Shown here: positions 52,980-62,461 of the stretch, in pieces | Numbering within the stretch: the stretch's first letter is position 1 | Layout of the letters: the number at the start of each line of letters is the position of its first letter | Source of the DNA: Pseudanabaena sp. ABRG5-3 | GTDB lineage: Bacteria > Cyanobacteriota > Cyanobacteriia > Pseudanabaenales > Pseudanabaenaceae | Assembly: GCF_003967015.1 (NCBI RefSeq) | Contig: NZ_AP017560.1 | Location: 1,178,001-1,242,000 of the forward strand | Reading direction: 5' to 3' | DNA: 64,000 nucleotides | The notes under the pieces: generated by a model | Databases searched by the model: none | What the model saw: the letters and a program-made list of their open reading frames with translations, nothing else | Told to the model about the DNA's origin: nothing | Position numbers and translations under genes: made by a program

Positions 52980-54248
52980 ATGATAAAACAGCGTCGTATT
53001 TGGTCTTGGCTTGTGATTGGTTTGATGGCGATCGCCGTCCAATTTTTTTGGATTGGTGGCGCAAATGCTGCGGTTACAGACTATTTGCAGGAACAGAAAT
53101 TTCTGACCAATGTTTGGCAAATCGTCAACCGTTCCTACGTGGATGATGATTTTAATCATCAAAACTGGTACAAAGTGCGCCGTCAATTTATCAATCGCAA
53201 GTTTAATAGTCGCGAAGATACCTATGCGGCAATCCGTGAAATGCTTGCCACACTGGATGATCCCTTCACGCGCTTGCTTGAGCCAGATAAGTTTAGAAGT
53301 ATGCAAACTAGCACCTCAGGAGAATTGACAGGCGTAGGGCTACAAATCGCAGTGGACGACCCTGATAATACGGTGACGGTAATTGCCCCGATTGAGGGTT
53401 CGCCTGCGGATGCAGCAGGTGTCAGATCTCGCGATCGCATTATTGGCATTGATAATATTCCCACTAAGGGCTTAAGTCTCGATGAATGCGCCACCAGAAT
53501 GCGTGGGGCAATTGGTTCAGAAGTAAAGCTCAGTCTGGAACGTCCGCTTGCGGATGCAAAAGGTTTCGAGAAACTTGATGTGGTAATTAAACGCGATCGC
53601 ATCGCCGTTACCCCCATAATTGCCAAGATTAATCAAGAGGAAACCCATAAAGTCGGTTATATCCGTTTGAATCAATTCAATGGCAATGCGGCAGCAGACA
53701 TGGAAAAGACTTTGAAGAAATTCCAATCTCAAGGTGCAGATCGTTACGTTCTCGACCTACGCGGCAATCCGGGGGGACTATTTGACGCAGGTTTGCAAAT
53801 TGCGCGGATGTGGATTCCCGAAGGCACTGTCGTTTATACCGTAGATCGTCATGGCGTACAGGAGAGTTTTGAAGCCAAAGGAGATGCGATTACGAATGCG
53901 CCGTTAGTGGTACTCACCGATGGTGGTACAGCTAGTGCCAGTGAAATCCTTGCTGGGGCTTTGCAAGAGAATAATCGCGCTCAGCTTGTGGGAACGACAA
54001 CCTTTGGTAAGGGGTTAATTCAATCTCTCTATGAATTGGAAGATGGTGCAGGTTTAGCAGTCACAATTGCTAAGTACGAAACCCCCCAACATCATAATAT
54101 TCATAAGCGTGGCATCATTCCCGATGTTGAAGTCGAGCTAACTCAACCCATTACTCGCAAACAACTCGGCACAAAGGAAGATCCTCAATATGTGGCGGCG
54201 CTATCAGTTTTAGATGGAACCTATAAAAACATGGTAGCAAAATCATAA
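52980..54248 (+). CDS. ctpA: Carboxyl-terminal processing protease (S41)
   Basis: 422 residues. Signal peptide at residues 1-31 (RIWSWLVIGLMAIAVQFFWI, GGANAA) sends it to the lumen or periplasm. A PDZ domain lies at about 105-195 (LTGVGLQIAVDDPDNTVTVI, GSPADAAGVRSRDRIIGID). The S41 catalytic domain has TASASEILAGAL with S319/S321 and the lysine K344 in TTFGKGLIQ. Cyanobacterial CtpA cleaves the C-terminal extension of photosystem II D1; paralogues CtpB and CtpC exist, so the exact paralogue is not certain. The start is ATG 52980. Confidence 0.88.
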   Translation: MIKQRRIWSWLVIGLMAIAVQFFWIGGANAAVTDYLQEQKFLTNVWQIVNRSYVDDDFNHQNWYKVRRQFINRKFNSREDTYAAIREMLATLDDPFTRLLEPDKFRSMQTSTSGELTGVGLQIAVDDPDNTVTVIAPIEGSPADAAGVRSRDRIIGIDNIPTKGLSLDECATRMRGAIGSEVKLSLERPLADAKGFEKLDVVIKRDRIAVTPIIAKINQEETHKVGYIRLNQFNGNAAADMEKTLKKFQSQGADRYVLDLRGNPGGLFDAGLQIARMWIPEGTVVYTVDRHGVQESFEAKGDAITNAPLVVLTDGGTASASEILAGALQENNRAQLVGTTTFGKGLIQSLYELEDGAGLAVTIAKYETPQHHNIHKRGIIPDVEVELTQPITRKQLGTKEDPQYVAALSVLDGTYKNMVAKS

Positions 54249-54251
54249 TTG

Positions 54252-54288
54252 ATAAAAAAGAGAGGCGCTTTGCGCCTCTCTTTTTTAT
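54252..54288. terminator. Bidirectional terminator between ctpA and aroA
   Basis: ataaaaaagagaggcgc, ttt, gcgcctctcttttttat. It reaches the aroA stop codon from the other side. Confidence 0.85.
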
Positions 54289-55622
54289 TTGGAGTATAAG
54301 CTCTGGAGAGTGGGAATGAAGGAAGGATAGGAAATGGCGGCGGATTCGGCTCGGTTGATGGAGGTTTTGCCTTTGGCAACTAGCGCCGCGATCGCTAAAC
54401 TCATGGCTATACGATGATCGTCATAGCTATCAACCTCAGTACCAGTAAGCGCTTTACCGCCGACAATTTCCATACCATCGGGGCGCTCGGTCACATTTGC
54501 GCCGAGTTTGGTTAGTTCATTTACCATCGCCACAATGCGATCGCTTTCTTTGACCCGCAACTCCTCGGCATCCTCGATGATAGTGGTTCCTTCCGCACAG
54601 CTAGCAGCGATCGCTAAAATGGGAATTTCATCAATTAAACGAGGAATGACCGCACCACCAATTCTACAAGCCTTGAGAGATGCGGAACGCACATGTAGAT
54701 CCGCAACGGGTTCGCCTGTAACTTCACGTTCATTTTCATAGGTAATGTCGGCTCCCATTTCCGCAAGAACTTCTAAAATTCCTGTACGGGTGGGATTAAT
54801 TCCCACATTCTCAATTACTAAATCAGAATTGGGAACGATCGAGGCAGCGACTAACCAAAAGGCTGCCGAACTAATATCTCCGGGGACGGTTACTTCTTGA
54901 CCGACTAATTTCGCACCACCTTTAACAGAGACCGTATTGGTATTGACATCGACACTGACATTCGCGCCAAAAGCTGCCAACATTCTTTCACTGTGATCGC
55001 GCGATCGCTCTGGCTCGGTGATAATCGTTTCGCCATCGGTCATCAACCCCGCTAGCATGATGCAGGACTTGACCTGCGCCGAAGCAACGGGGGATTGATA
55101 ATGAATTGCTTTGAGATTTTGTCCTGAAATGGCGAGGGGCGCTCTAGCTCCATTGTCTCTACCCCAAATACTGGCTCCCATTTGGCGCAAAGGATTGACC
55201 ACGCGGGACATGGGGCGCGATCGCAAGGACGCATCACCTGTGACTGTAAAAAAGCGATCGGGATGGCTCGCTAAAATTCCTAACATTAACCGTAGCGTAG
55301 TGCCTGAATTGCCAGCATTCAAAACATCTACGGGTTCCTTAAGATTGCCTAGCCCAATCCCCTTGACGATCACTAAATCTGAATTTAGCTCAGATATTTC
55401 CGCACCCATCGCAGCAAAACAAGCCGCCGTACTCCGAGGATCTTCCCCCAGTAGTAACCCGCGAATTCGCGTTTCTCCTTCGGCAAGGGAGCCAAGCATC
55501 AACGCCCGATGCGAAATGGATTTATCCCCCGGAATCGTAATTCGGCCCTGTAACCCCTGAGGCAACTGGCTAGAGTCAATATTGAGGATATGGTTGGGGT
55601 GCGTAGTGGCAAGGTCAATCAT
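54285..55622 (-). CDS. aroA: 3-phosphoshikimate 1-carboxyvinyltransferase (EPSP synthase)
   Basis: 445 residues from the ATG at 55620-55622 ([16 protein letters not shown]). It joins phosphoenolpyruvate to shikimate-3-phosphate in aromatic amino acid synthesis. Motifs: [94 protein letters not shown], and [21 protein letters not shown] with Thr after Gly-Thr fits class II-like enzymes. Length is normal. It is convergent with ctpA and divergent from the Yip1 gene. Confidence 0.95.
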   Translation of the reverse strand: MIDLATTHPNHILNIDSSQLPQGLQGRITIPGDKSISHRALMLGSLAEGETRIRGLLLGEDPRSTAACFAAMGAEISELNSDLVIVKGIGLGNLKEPVDVLNAGNSGTTLRLMLGILASHPDRFFTVTGDASLRSRPMSRVVNPLRQMGASIWGRDNGARAPLAISGQNLKAIHYQSPVASAQVKSCIMLAGLMTDGETIITEPERSRDHSERMLAAFGANVSVDVNTNTVSVKGGAKLVGQEVTVPGDISSAAFWLVAASIVPNSDLVIENVGINPTRTGILEVLAEMGADITYENEREVTGEPVADLHVRSASLKACRIGGAVIPRLIDEIPILAIAASCAEGTTIIEDAEELRVKESDRIVAMVNELTKLGANVTERPDGMEIVGGKALTGTEVDSYDDHRIAMSLAIAALVAKGKTSINRAESAAISYPSFIPTLQSLYSK

Positions 55623-55744
55623 GTTAAAGTCAGTTAGCAATTACTATTAGATTACAGTGCTTTGCGCTCTCCGTAAAACATAGAGTTTTGTTGAAAGTGT
55701 TGCCAAATAACCCTTTCAAGAATAGTTGCTCATAGGAAGAAACC

Positions 55745-56380
55745 ATGAATGCCACGCCCAATCCTGAAGATATTAATGCGATCGCGCCCAATAGCAGCAC
55801 CGATAGCAATACCAATACCAACGCTGAAAGTGTTACTCCTCCCTCACCACCACAAAATCTAGGGACATTTCTTGATCGCCTATATGGGACATTATTTTTG
55901 CCCCAAGTAACCTTTGAGCAACTCAAGGCGCATCCGTCCTTTGTGCAAGCAGCGATCGTGATTGCTTTAGTCAACGCTTTGGAAACTATTCGCCTCGATC
56001 ACTTATCGATTGTGAGAATTATCGGCTCGGTGATTGGCGGGAGTATTGGCTGGGTATTTTTCACATTTTTATTGAAACAATTAGCTGGTGTGTTTCAAAG
56101 GAATGTTGAAATGCTAGAGTTACTAACCCTTACGGGGTTTGCGAGCTTACCTTGGATATTCATGGCTCCTGCCCTTAGCTTGCCATCACAATCACGTTTC
56201 CTTGCGGCGATCGCGGTAATCATCTGGTTTATCGTTTGGCAGGTATGGAGCGCATCGGTAGTCCTAGGTATTAAAAGCTGGAAAACCTTGGCGATTGTGC
56301 CTTTAGCGATCGCTGGTGGTGTCGTTGCCCTCATTTGGCTTGGCAACACCGTAAAGTTAATGTGGAGTATTAGCTTTTAA
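55745..56380 (+). CDS. Yip1-family membrane protein
   Basis: 211 residues. A disordered N-terminus (about 1-45, Asn/Ser/Pro-rich) is followed by the Yip1-like start LDRLYGTLFLPQVTFEQLKA and four to five hydrophobic segments (AAIVIALVNALETI, IIGSVIGGSIGWVFFTFLL, LTLTGFASLPWIFMAPALS, AVIIWFIVWQVWSASVVLG, VPLAIAGGVVALIWLGN). Bacterial members are of unknown role. Its last four bases overlap the sqdX stop on the opposite strand. The start is ATG 55745. Confidence 0.8.
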   Translation: MNATPNPEDINAIAPNSSTDSNTNTNAESVTPPSPPQNLGTFLDRLYGTLFLPQVTFEQLKAHPSFVQAAIVIALVNALETIRLDHLSIVRIIGSVIGGSIGWVFFTFLLKQLAGVFQRNVEMLELLTLTGFASLPWIFMAPALSLPSQSRFLAAIAVIIWFIVWQVWSASVVLGIKSWKTLAIVPLAIAGGVVALIWLGNTVKLMWSISF

Positions 56381-57501
56381 ACTAATGCTGGTTGCGAAGC
56401 CGCGATCGTTTGTTCGTAATATTTTTGCAACTGTCGAGTCGCAGCATCCCATCCCCATTTCTCTGCTTCGAGACGTGCTTCAAGACACATTGCCTCATGG
56501 CGATCGCGTAATAGATTTTGAGCAGCTGTCACCAAACCATCGCGATCGCTTGGCTCGAATAAATAACCATTAACGCCATTAGTGACAATATCAGGGATAC
56601 CGCCTGAGTTTGCGGCTACAACGGGACAACCTGCCGCCATTGCTTCCAATAGCACTAAACCAAGGGTTTCGGTACGGGATGGGAATAAAAAAGCATCGCT
56701 AGAGGCAAAGGCTGATGCGAGATCGTCACCCCGCAGATAACCCACAAAATTAGTATTTGTCCCTGCAAAGATTTTCTCTAGCTCCTGACGATAGGGCCCA
56801 TCACCAACGAGGGCAAGGCGGCTATTGGGAATAGCCTGTAATACGGGCAGAATTTGCTGAATTTCTTTCTCCGCCGACAGTCTACCTACATACAAAAACA
56901 AAGTATCTTCGGGATGTCCTTGAGTAAGGCGTGATCGCATTTCGTCACTTTTAAAGCTTGGATGAAACTGCACCGTATCCACACCACGCTGCCATAGATC
57001 CAGCCTTTCTACACCATGCGATCGCAACTCATCGATCATCGCTGTGGAAGTACAGAGATTTAACGCAGCCTGATTATGAGTATTCTTTACCAAGTCCCAC
57101 ATCAACCCTTCGAGAAAGCCTAAACCATAATGCTGCAAATATTGGGGCAAATGCGTATGGTAAGAAGCCATCAAGGGATAATTCATCTTTTTGGCATAAT
57201 AAATCCCTGCCATTCCCAAAATTGCAGGATTTACCACATGGATCAGATCGGGTTGGAACTGTTCTAGGGCATGACCAATTGAGGGGCGGGGCAAAGCTAG
57301 TTTTAGTTCTGGATAAAGGGGAAAGTCAAAGGCAGATACCCCATAAATCTGAGCGCCGTAATATTCCGTAAGTCCCCCATCAGGTGAAAATACGAGGACT
57401 TGATTACCGAGCTTGACCAAATACTCAACGGTATATTTGAGACGGGTGACGATGCCATCGATTTTTGGCAAAAATGTCTCGGTAAATATGGCGATACGCA
57501 T
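56377..57501 (-). CDS. sqdX: Sulfoquinovosyltransferase (glycosyltransferase family 4)
   Basis: 374 residues from the ATG at 57499-57501 (MRIAIFTETFLPKIDGIVTR). It transfers sulfoquinovose from UDP-sulfoquinovose to diacylglycerol, making the thylakoid sulfolipid SQDG. The N-terminal GT-B half has GGLTEYYGAQIYGVSAFDFP and DLIHVVNPAILG. The C-terminal half has LFLYVGRLSAEKEIQQIL, DAFLFPSRTETLGLVLLEAM and ANSGGIPDIV, the EX7E-type donor site. These agree with cyanobacterial SqdX; a related mannosyltransferase is the main alternative. sqdB is not in the window. Confidence 0.87.
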   Translation of the reverse strand: MRIAIFTETFLPKIDGIVTRLKYTVEYLVKLGNQVLVFSPDGGLTEYYGAQIYGVSAFDFPLYPELKLALPRPSIGHALEQFQPDLIHVVNPAILGMAGIYYAKKMNYPLMASYHTHLPQYLQHYGLGFLEGLMWDLVKNTHNQAALNLCTSTAMIDELRSHGVERLDLWQRGVDTVQFHPSFKSDEMRSRLTQGHPEDTLFLYVGRLSAEKEIQQILPVLQAIPNSRLALVGDGPYRQELEKIFAGTNTNFVGYLRGDDLASAFASSDAFLFPSRTETLGLVLLEAMAAGCPVVAANSGGIPDIVTNGVNGYLFEPSDRDGLVTAAQNLLRDRHEAMCLEARLEAEKWGWDAATRQLQKYYEQTIAASQPALV

Positions 57502-57548
57502 AGTTATAACTGCACGGAATCGTTGTCTGTAAGCTGACAGCATCATAA

Positions 57549-57580
57549 AAGAAAAAGCGCCCTATAGGGTGCTTTTTCTT
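57549..57580 (-). terminator. Terminator of ilvH
   Basis: aagaaaaagcgcccta/tagggtgctttttctt, 28 bases after the ilvH stop on the minus strand. Confidence 0.8.
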
Positions 57581-57607
57581 GAAAAGCCTCAACTTTTGAG
57601 GAGACTA

Positions 57608-58147
57608 CTAAAGATTAGATAAAGCGCCTCGCGCCCCGTCACGGGAAACTTTGAGATACTCCGTATTAACCCCTGATTCACGGGTAAGCGAAACCTTGCC
57701 AGTACGAGCAATTTCGCGAATGCCAAATTTATTTAACATCTTCAAGATCGCCACCATCTTACCGGGGTCACCCACTACCTCGATAGTTAAGAAATCGTCA
57801 GCTACGTCAACGATCCGAGCGCGGAAAATTTGCGAGATCTCGATAATTTCTGATCGCACATTTGGGGCAGCATTTACCTTGACAAGCATCAACTCACGCT
57901 CGACACAAGGAATGTCGGTAAAGTCGAGAATAGTAATCGTATTAATTAGTTTTTGCAACTGCTTGGTGATTTGCTCAATCGTATGATCGTCGCCTGAGAC
58001 AACCATCGTAATGCGCGTAAATCCATCTTGCTCAGCCGTCCCGACCGCAAGGCTCTCGATATTAAAACCTCGGCGGGCGAACAAGCTAGCAATGCGGGTC
58101 AGCACGCCTGCCTCATCTTGGACGACAACGGAGAGAGTATGTTTCAT
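57608..58147 (-). CDS. ilvH: Acetolactate synthase small (regulatory) subunit
   Basis: 179 residues. N-terminal ACT domain with [34 protein letters not shown], followed by [20 protein letters not shown] and [20 protein letters not shown]. The C-terminal domain has [30 protein letters not shown] and [15 protein letters not shown]. It gives the large subunit valine feedback inhibition and full activity. Normal length and start (ATG at 58145-58147). The large subunit gene is not in the window. Confidence 0.95.
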   Translation of the reverse strand: MKHTLSVVVQDEAGVLTRIASLFARRGFNIESLAVGTAEQDGFTRITMVVSGDDHTIEQITKQLQKLINTITILDFTDIPCVERELMLVKVNAAPNVRSEIIEISQIFRARIVDVADDFLTIEVVGDPGKMVAILKMLNKFGIREIARTGKVSLTRESGVNTEYLKVSRDGARGALSNL

Positions 58148-58245
58148 GGTGACAAATTCGGCAAATAAACAGCACAGTAGACTATATTAATGACTTTGGT
58201 TACTTTATTGCGACTATCAAGCTACATATTGCATAGCCAATTATC

Positions 58246-58925
58246 TTAGATTGCTAAATTACGCACCAGATTTTCAAAGTCATCACATAATTTATTGACT
58301 AAATCTTCTATTTCTTTGAAGAAGTAATCTCCAACTTTTTTACGGTTCTTCTTGCTCATTCCGTGCTTCGAGGATGGCAAGAATATCAAATTGATGAACT
58401 GTATAGGGAGATTTGCCTTCAGCTATTTTGATTGGAGGTTTCGGTTTGGTCTCTTTGGGCTGAGTTTGGACTTCGATGATGCCGATTTGATTGTCAAAAT
58501 AGACCTCGATCGCATCTTTAACGTCTTCAGTACGATGTAGCTGGTTATAGATTTTGTTGAATAGGCGCAGAAAATTTAAAAAATTCGGTTCACTGTATTT
58601 TTCTTCTAGGGCAATCACATATTCGATGCGATTGAGTATGGTGAAATATTGAACGGTTTTGGCTTTGGTGTCGGCGGTGGGTTTGGGATTAGCCTCAATA
58701 TGTTGGGTGATGCTGCTTTCTAAATCTAGGTAATTTTCAGGATCGTTATGTTTATTGGTATCGTTGGCGATCGCTAAGAATGCACTAAAAAACTCTGCGT
58801 ACACATCGGATTTTTTGAGCATCGGGAAGAGCAGTTCTAAGATGCGTTTGTCGCTGAAGGGATCGAAGTCGCTCACGACAACATCGGAGAAATGCTCGAA
58901 GGCTTCTTTGATATTTTGGACGTTT
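58246..58925 (-). pseudogene. C-terminal remnant of a large protein
   Basis: The frame NVQNIKEAFEHFSDVVVSDF, DPFSDKRILELLFPMLKKSD runs to ILAILEARNEQEEP and stops at 58340. After one frame change, KVGDYFFKEIEDLVNKLCDD, FENLVRNLAI continues to a stop at 58246, so the last part is frameshifted. There is no start: the 5' end joins directly to the DUF433 gene remnant. The helical, charged sequence could be the end of a helicase, restriction subunit or other defence protein, but I cannot name the family. Confidence 0.6.
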
Positions 58926-59174
58926 CCATTGCAAAGGCTTCATCTTCAGCAATTTGTTGTCTAATTTCTCGAAAATGGTCGTGATAATAGGACAAGGCAG
59001 AATAGACATCCGCCAATGTAATTGTGGGATATTGTGAAACTATTTCATCAGGAGATAGCCCCATACGTTCATGCCAGATGACTCTTAAACTCTAATCCGA
59101 TGTCCAGCGATGCGAGGTCTTCCTCCACATACGCCTTCGGTAATTTCAATGTGGCTATTAATCACTGTTGTCAT
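58873..59174 (-). pseudogene. DUF433 antitoxin-like gene, frameshifted
   Basis: From the ATG at 59172-59174 the frame reads MTTVINSHIEITEGVCGGRP, RIAGHRIRV and then hits a stop; a second frame continues VIWHERMGLSPDEIVSQYPT, ITLADVYSALSYYHDHFREI. Together they make the usual DUF433 protein (GGRPRIAGxRIxV and the helical DNA-binding part) with a small indel in the linker. The C-terminus runs into the remnant of the next gene. DUF433 proteins are commonly paired with a PIN-like DUF5615 toxin, which is not present here. Confidence 0.75.
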
Positions 59175-59210
59175 TTTCAGGTTCACCTGTTTCCCAGAGA
59201 TTGTTAAAGA

Positions 59211-59463
59211 TTAAGTCGTTGTGGTAAATCCTAACCGATCCACATATGATGATAGATTATTTTCTTCAAGAAGTTTGGCAAAGGTAGAAGAGTCAATTTT
59301 ATTTGTTTGCTTGAATGATACAATTACCGCATAACCGCATAACCGCATGAACGACTTATTTGACCGTTAGAACTTGTACCTTTAATAATCCTTTTGATTT
59401 GTTCAGAAGAATAATAAGTGGAATTTTCAACTAAAAAATCTTTCCAATAGTAAGCTTGTCCAT
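59211..59463 (-). pseudogene. 3' part of the IS-interrupted HEPN-like gene
   Basis: Continues the frame of the gene at 60770-61840 beyond the IS4 element: after ...SDSYGQA comes YYWKDFLVENSTYYSSEQIK, RIIKGTSSNGQISRSCGYAV. The frame then breaks inside an octanucleotide repeat (accgcata, 2.9 copies at 59326-59348 on the plus strand). Taking out one 8-base unit restores VIVSFKQTNKIDSSTFAKLL and so on to the stop at 59211. It is thus the displaced end of the same gene, with a slippage mutation. Confidence 0.75.
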
Positions 59464-60773
59464 CTGATTGACTGACAAAAGTCTAGGAAGTACAGTCGAG
59501 AGTAGAAACATAGAACTCAATACGAAAGCTCTTCTGACAATGTTTTGGACGAGAAGCAATAGCAGGATCGGAGTCCAGATAAGAAGTAAAAGAGTAAGAA
59601 GGGAAGAAAGCCCAGTTTTTCGTAAGAGCTGAGTGAATCCAGTTCCAGCCAATCTTGAGATAACTAAGCCCACGAAACCAATGAGGATCAACCAAACGAC
59701 GAAAGCCAGAATTGGCAACTGCTAGCCCTTGAGCAGTCAAAAACAAAGTGGTCATGGCAACAACGAAACAAAGGCGGGAAATAGCAGGAGCCGAACGTAA
59801 ACGCGAAGATTCCAAGTCAAAGCCATTGGATTTGTCATCCAAGAAATTCTCCTCAATATCGAATCTGAGACCATACTCCCAAAAAGTCTGGATTGATGTG
59901 GGTTCAGTGCTGAGAATATACCAATGCTCTCGGCTATGGGATTCCCAAGCCGCCGCAATATGCATATTGGTAAGACGCTTGGACTCAGTTTTATGGACTT
60001 GGACATTGTGGAGCAACTTGGCTTCACCAAGACGAAGATGTAATTGGTTGACAGTTTGCCAGCGATTCTTGGGGTGATGTATCCAGAAATTCCCTTTGAT
60101 CCTAATCCGACATTGCCACTTTAATTCACTTACATAGCGCACCAATTCTGGATTAGCAAATCCTCGGTCAGCTAATAAAATTACTTTGACATTCACGGGT
60201 AACAGTTTTGATGCACGTTGAAACATGTCCCGATAGCTACTCATATCCACACTGCTACTGCGATGTTCGATAACACGCCAACATAAGGGCAAGGCTCTTC
60301 CCCGATGCACTACACACAATCGAATTATGCAGTATTCTTTCCACAGTTGGCTCGTATCAAAACTTAGATAGATTTCTTGCTCTTTCCAGTTTGACAATAA
60401 CTCTTTAATCACTGGACTGTAGAGCTTGGCGGGATTGATCCGTGGATTATTTAGCCATCTTGACAGTTGCCTTTGTGTACTTTGAGCGATTAATGCTTTG
60501 GTGTTGATGTGGCTTAGCCATTTTGTTAAATTTACACTCCCTGTGGCGATCATTCCCACCATCATCCACACCATTACTCCTAAATGGCGCACATCTGACC
60601 AGTCACTGTATTGACTCCCGAATTTTGTTAGTTCATTATAGATACGTGAGGCGTTTTGGGGCATTTGTCCTATGCTCTTTCTTTGATAAAAACAGCATAC
60701 GCCTCTTTCTTCTCAATTCTACTCTCTGTATACTTTCTCGCTACTTCTAGTTCTACTTTTGTCAGTCAATCAG
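59464..60773 (-). mobile_element. IS4-family insertion sequence, apparently complete
   Basis: 1310 bp with terminal inverted repeats ctgattgactgacaaaagt/acttttgtcagtcaatcag and a 10-bp target duplication gcttgtccat on both sides (59454-59463 and 60774-60783). It contains one transposase gene. The perfect ends, perfect duplication and intact reading frame indicate a recent insertion. Duplication length fits the IS4 family. Confidence 0.95.
59483..60664 (-). CDS. IS4-family transposase
   Basis: 393 residues, DDE enzyme. First Asp in LSFDTSQLWKEY, second in VILLADRGFANPEL, and the IS4 signature Y-(2)-R-(3)-E-(6)-K in YGLRFDIEENFLDDK, which supplies the Glu. No stop or frameshift, so it may be active. 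The start is the ATG at 60662-60664, 109 bases from the right end of the element; the stop lies 19 bases from the left end. It inserted into the 3' part of a HEPN-like gene. Confidence 0.93.
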   Translation of the reverse strand: MPQNASRIYNELTKFGSQYSDWSDVRHLGVMVWMMVGMIATGSVNLTKWLSHINTKALIAQSTQRQLSRWLNNPRINPAKLYSPVIKELLSNWKEQEIYLSFDTSQLWKEYCIIRLCVVHRGRALPLCWRVIEHRSSSVDMSSYRDMFQRASKLLPVNVKVILLADRGFANPELVRYVSELKWQCRIRIKGNFWIHHPKNRWQTVNQLHLRLGEAKLLHNVQVHKTESKRLTNMHIAAAWESHSREHWYILSTEPTSIQTFWEYGLRFDIEENFLDDKSNGFDLESSRLRSAPAISRLCFVVAMTTLFLTAQGLAVANSGFRRLVDPHWFRGLSYLKIGWNWIHSALTKNWAFFPSYSFTSYLDSDPAIASRPKHCQKSFRIEFYVSTLDCTS

Positions 60774-61840
60774 GCTTGTCCATATGAATCAGATAGCAAA
60801 TAAAGATCAATACTTCTATCTGCTATTAGTGGATGAATACCCAATTGGTATTCAATCTTTTCTAATTCTTCCTTTGTGTCTATTTGATTGAGTCTCTTTT
60901 TAGCCTGTTCTTGCAAATACTTAAAATCTAAAAACACTTCTAATAATTTAATATGCTCAGATGGTAAGTTTTCAACATAAGTTTCTATCTTATGTCTAAC
61001 ATTATCATCTGTATATATCCAGAAATCTGGTAAATATCGAATAATTTCTGCAATTTTTGGAAGGTTCTCATCTTCTAAAACTAATGCTTTTAGTAAGTCC
61101 GACAATTTTTTGCCTAATGTATCATTATATATTTGTTTATGCATTGTTTCAGTTGCTTTCAATGCACTTTTATATCGATATGCTTTCTTTTGTTCTGTAA
61201 CATCATTTAGAAGTTTCTTAAGAAGTACAATTATAAAATTACGTACAAGACTATCCCTTGGCTTAAAGATTGGACTTTGTCTCAAAGCGATTTGAGCTTG
61301 TTCTGGCGTAATTGGAAAATATTCAGAATCAACTTCAGCTAATAGTTTATCTAATGCATGTTTACCTTGTGCTGGTGGATACTGCAATAAATACTCAACA
61401 GTATTTCTAATATGAACTCTAGCCAATTCAGCAGGAGGATTAAATATTTCTCCTTCAGATGTCATTGAGGGATGAGCGCACCGATCTCGGTCTTCCTTTA
61501 AACGTTCTAAGTCTAAGCACTCAATATGTGATATTAATTCAAGTTTATCTTTGGCAATTCCCAAAATCTCTCTTTCAAACTTTAATGCACTTGTAATATC
61601 ATTCTGTCTTCTTGCTTTTTCAAAGATTTCAAGTTGGTTTTCTGCTTCTTTATCGCCAGATAGGGCAAGTTCTCTGATTTTATCGATTATGTCAAATGTT
61701 ACTGCAATCCAAGTTGAAACAATTGCCGATCTGAAAGCTCCAGCTTTGTAACAAGATACAGCCTCTCGAATATATTGCTTGGATTTTTCATCTCGACATT
61801 TCAAAACTAATTCGTCTAAATCAGCTAACGGTGAAGCCAT
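60774..61840 (-). pseudogene. HEPN-like protein gene, interrupted at its 3' end by the IS
   Basis: From the ATG at 61838-61840 (MASPLADLDELVLKCRDEKS), or a TTG five codons upstream with a gga-gg site. About 356 residues before the IS; the last are SYGQA, after which the element supplies a stop. The N-terminal helices (AVSCYKAGAFRSAIVSTWIA, FDIIDKIRELALSGD) and R-x4-H in EDRDRCAHPSM look like a HEPN RNase fold. The remaining helices are unassigned. About 75 original C-terminal residues now lie on the other side of the element. A defence or toxin role is inferred. Confidence 0.7.
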
Positions 61841-61904
61841 ATTTTCTCCCTCCAAAAATTAATAGTGCTATGGCATTCTTCATAGTTATAAATAGTCAAC
61901 ACTG

Positions 61905-62168
61905 TCATGAGAAGAAACGTTCGTAATCATCATGACTCCCAATCCAAAACCAAGTTACCGTATCGCCTTCTAATATTCCAAGCGCTCGATAATTTCTCGT
62001 TACCCTCACAGACCAGATAGCCTCATCACTATTGATACACTTGAAATGTAAAGAAGGATGAAATGAATTTTCTGCCCACAATCGGTAAGCTTTTCTAGCA
62101 CTTTGTCTGACATCATCATCAAGTTTTCGATACTCAATCCAAAATGAAGGTAAGATAAACGATTTCAT
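61905..62168 (-). CDS. ParE/RelE-superfamily toxin-like protein
   Basis: 87 residues. FWIEYRKLDDDVRQSARKAY, RLWAENSFHPSLHFKCI and SVRVTRNYRALGILEGDTVT, WFWIGSHDDYERFF give the expected RelE/ParE order: two helices, then a beta-sheet with the R-V-x-x-x-Y-R-A core and a terminal H-x-x-Y/F. It overlaps the antitoxin by 4 bp (ATGA), which favours coupled translation. The target, ribosome or gyrase, cannot be told from sequence. Confidence 0.8.
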   Translation of the reverse strand: MKSFILPSFWIEYRKLDDDVRQSARKAYRLWAENSFHPSLHFKCINSDEAIWSVRVTRNYRALGILEGDTVTWFWIGSHDDYERFFS

Positions 62169-62395
62169 AGCTGTTCGTAATCAAGAGCAACAGCTTTTCC
62201 CTCAGAGATTTCTTGCTTAGCACGCCTAGCTGCCATAACCAGTTTAGATTGCGTCTTTTCAAATGACTTGCTCCATTTAATGTCATCTTGCAAGTCATAA
62301 ATATACTCTCTCAAATGTTCTGTAACCTTCTCCTGTAGACTATCAGGCAAAGTCTCCATTATCTTGACTAGCGTTGTAATTTGAGGTGACGACAT
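62165..62395 (-). CDS. Antitoxin-like protein upstream of the toxin
   Basis: 76 residues: MSSPQITTLVKIMETLPDSL, QEKVTEHLREYIYDLQDDIK, then a basic/acidic tail ending EGKAVALDYEQL. The helical N-terminus and disordered C-terminus with an acidic end are usual for type II antitoxins. Gene order antitoxin then toxin with ATGA overlap supports the pairing. The promoter is upstream of 62395; self-repression is likely by family analogy. Confidence 0.75.
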   Translation of the reverse strand: MSSPQITTLVKIMETLPDSLQEKVTEHLREYIYDLQDDIKWSKSFEKTQSKLVMAARRAKQEISEGKAVALDYEQL

Positions 62396-62461
62396 AGTTG
62401 TAATAGTCTAGAGAAATGTTCTAATTTTAAAGCTAGCACAAATTTACTTTTGCATGTCAGT

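Noticed and set aside
58785-59009. 74-codon frame with basic sequence near the DUF433 relic
   Set aside because: It is the third frame across two pseudogene remnants and matches nothing recognisable.
59431-59718. 95-codon hydrophobic frame overlapping the IS4 transposase 3' end
   Set aside because: Alternate frame of the transposase gene extending into flanking DNA; no independent support.
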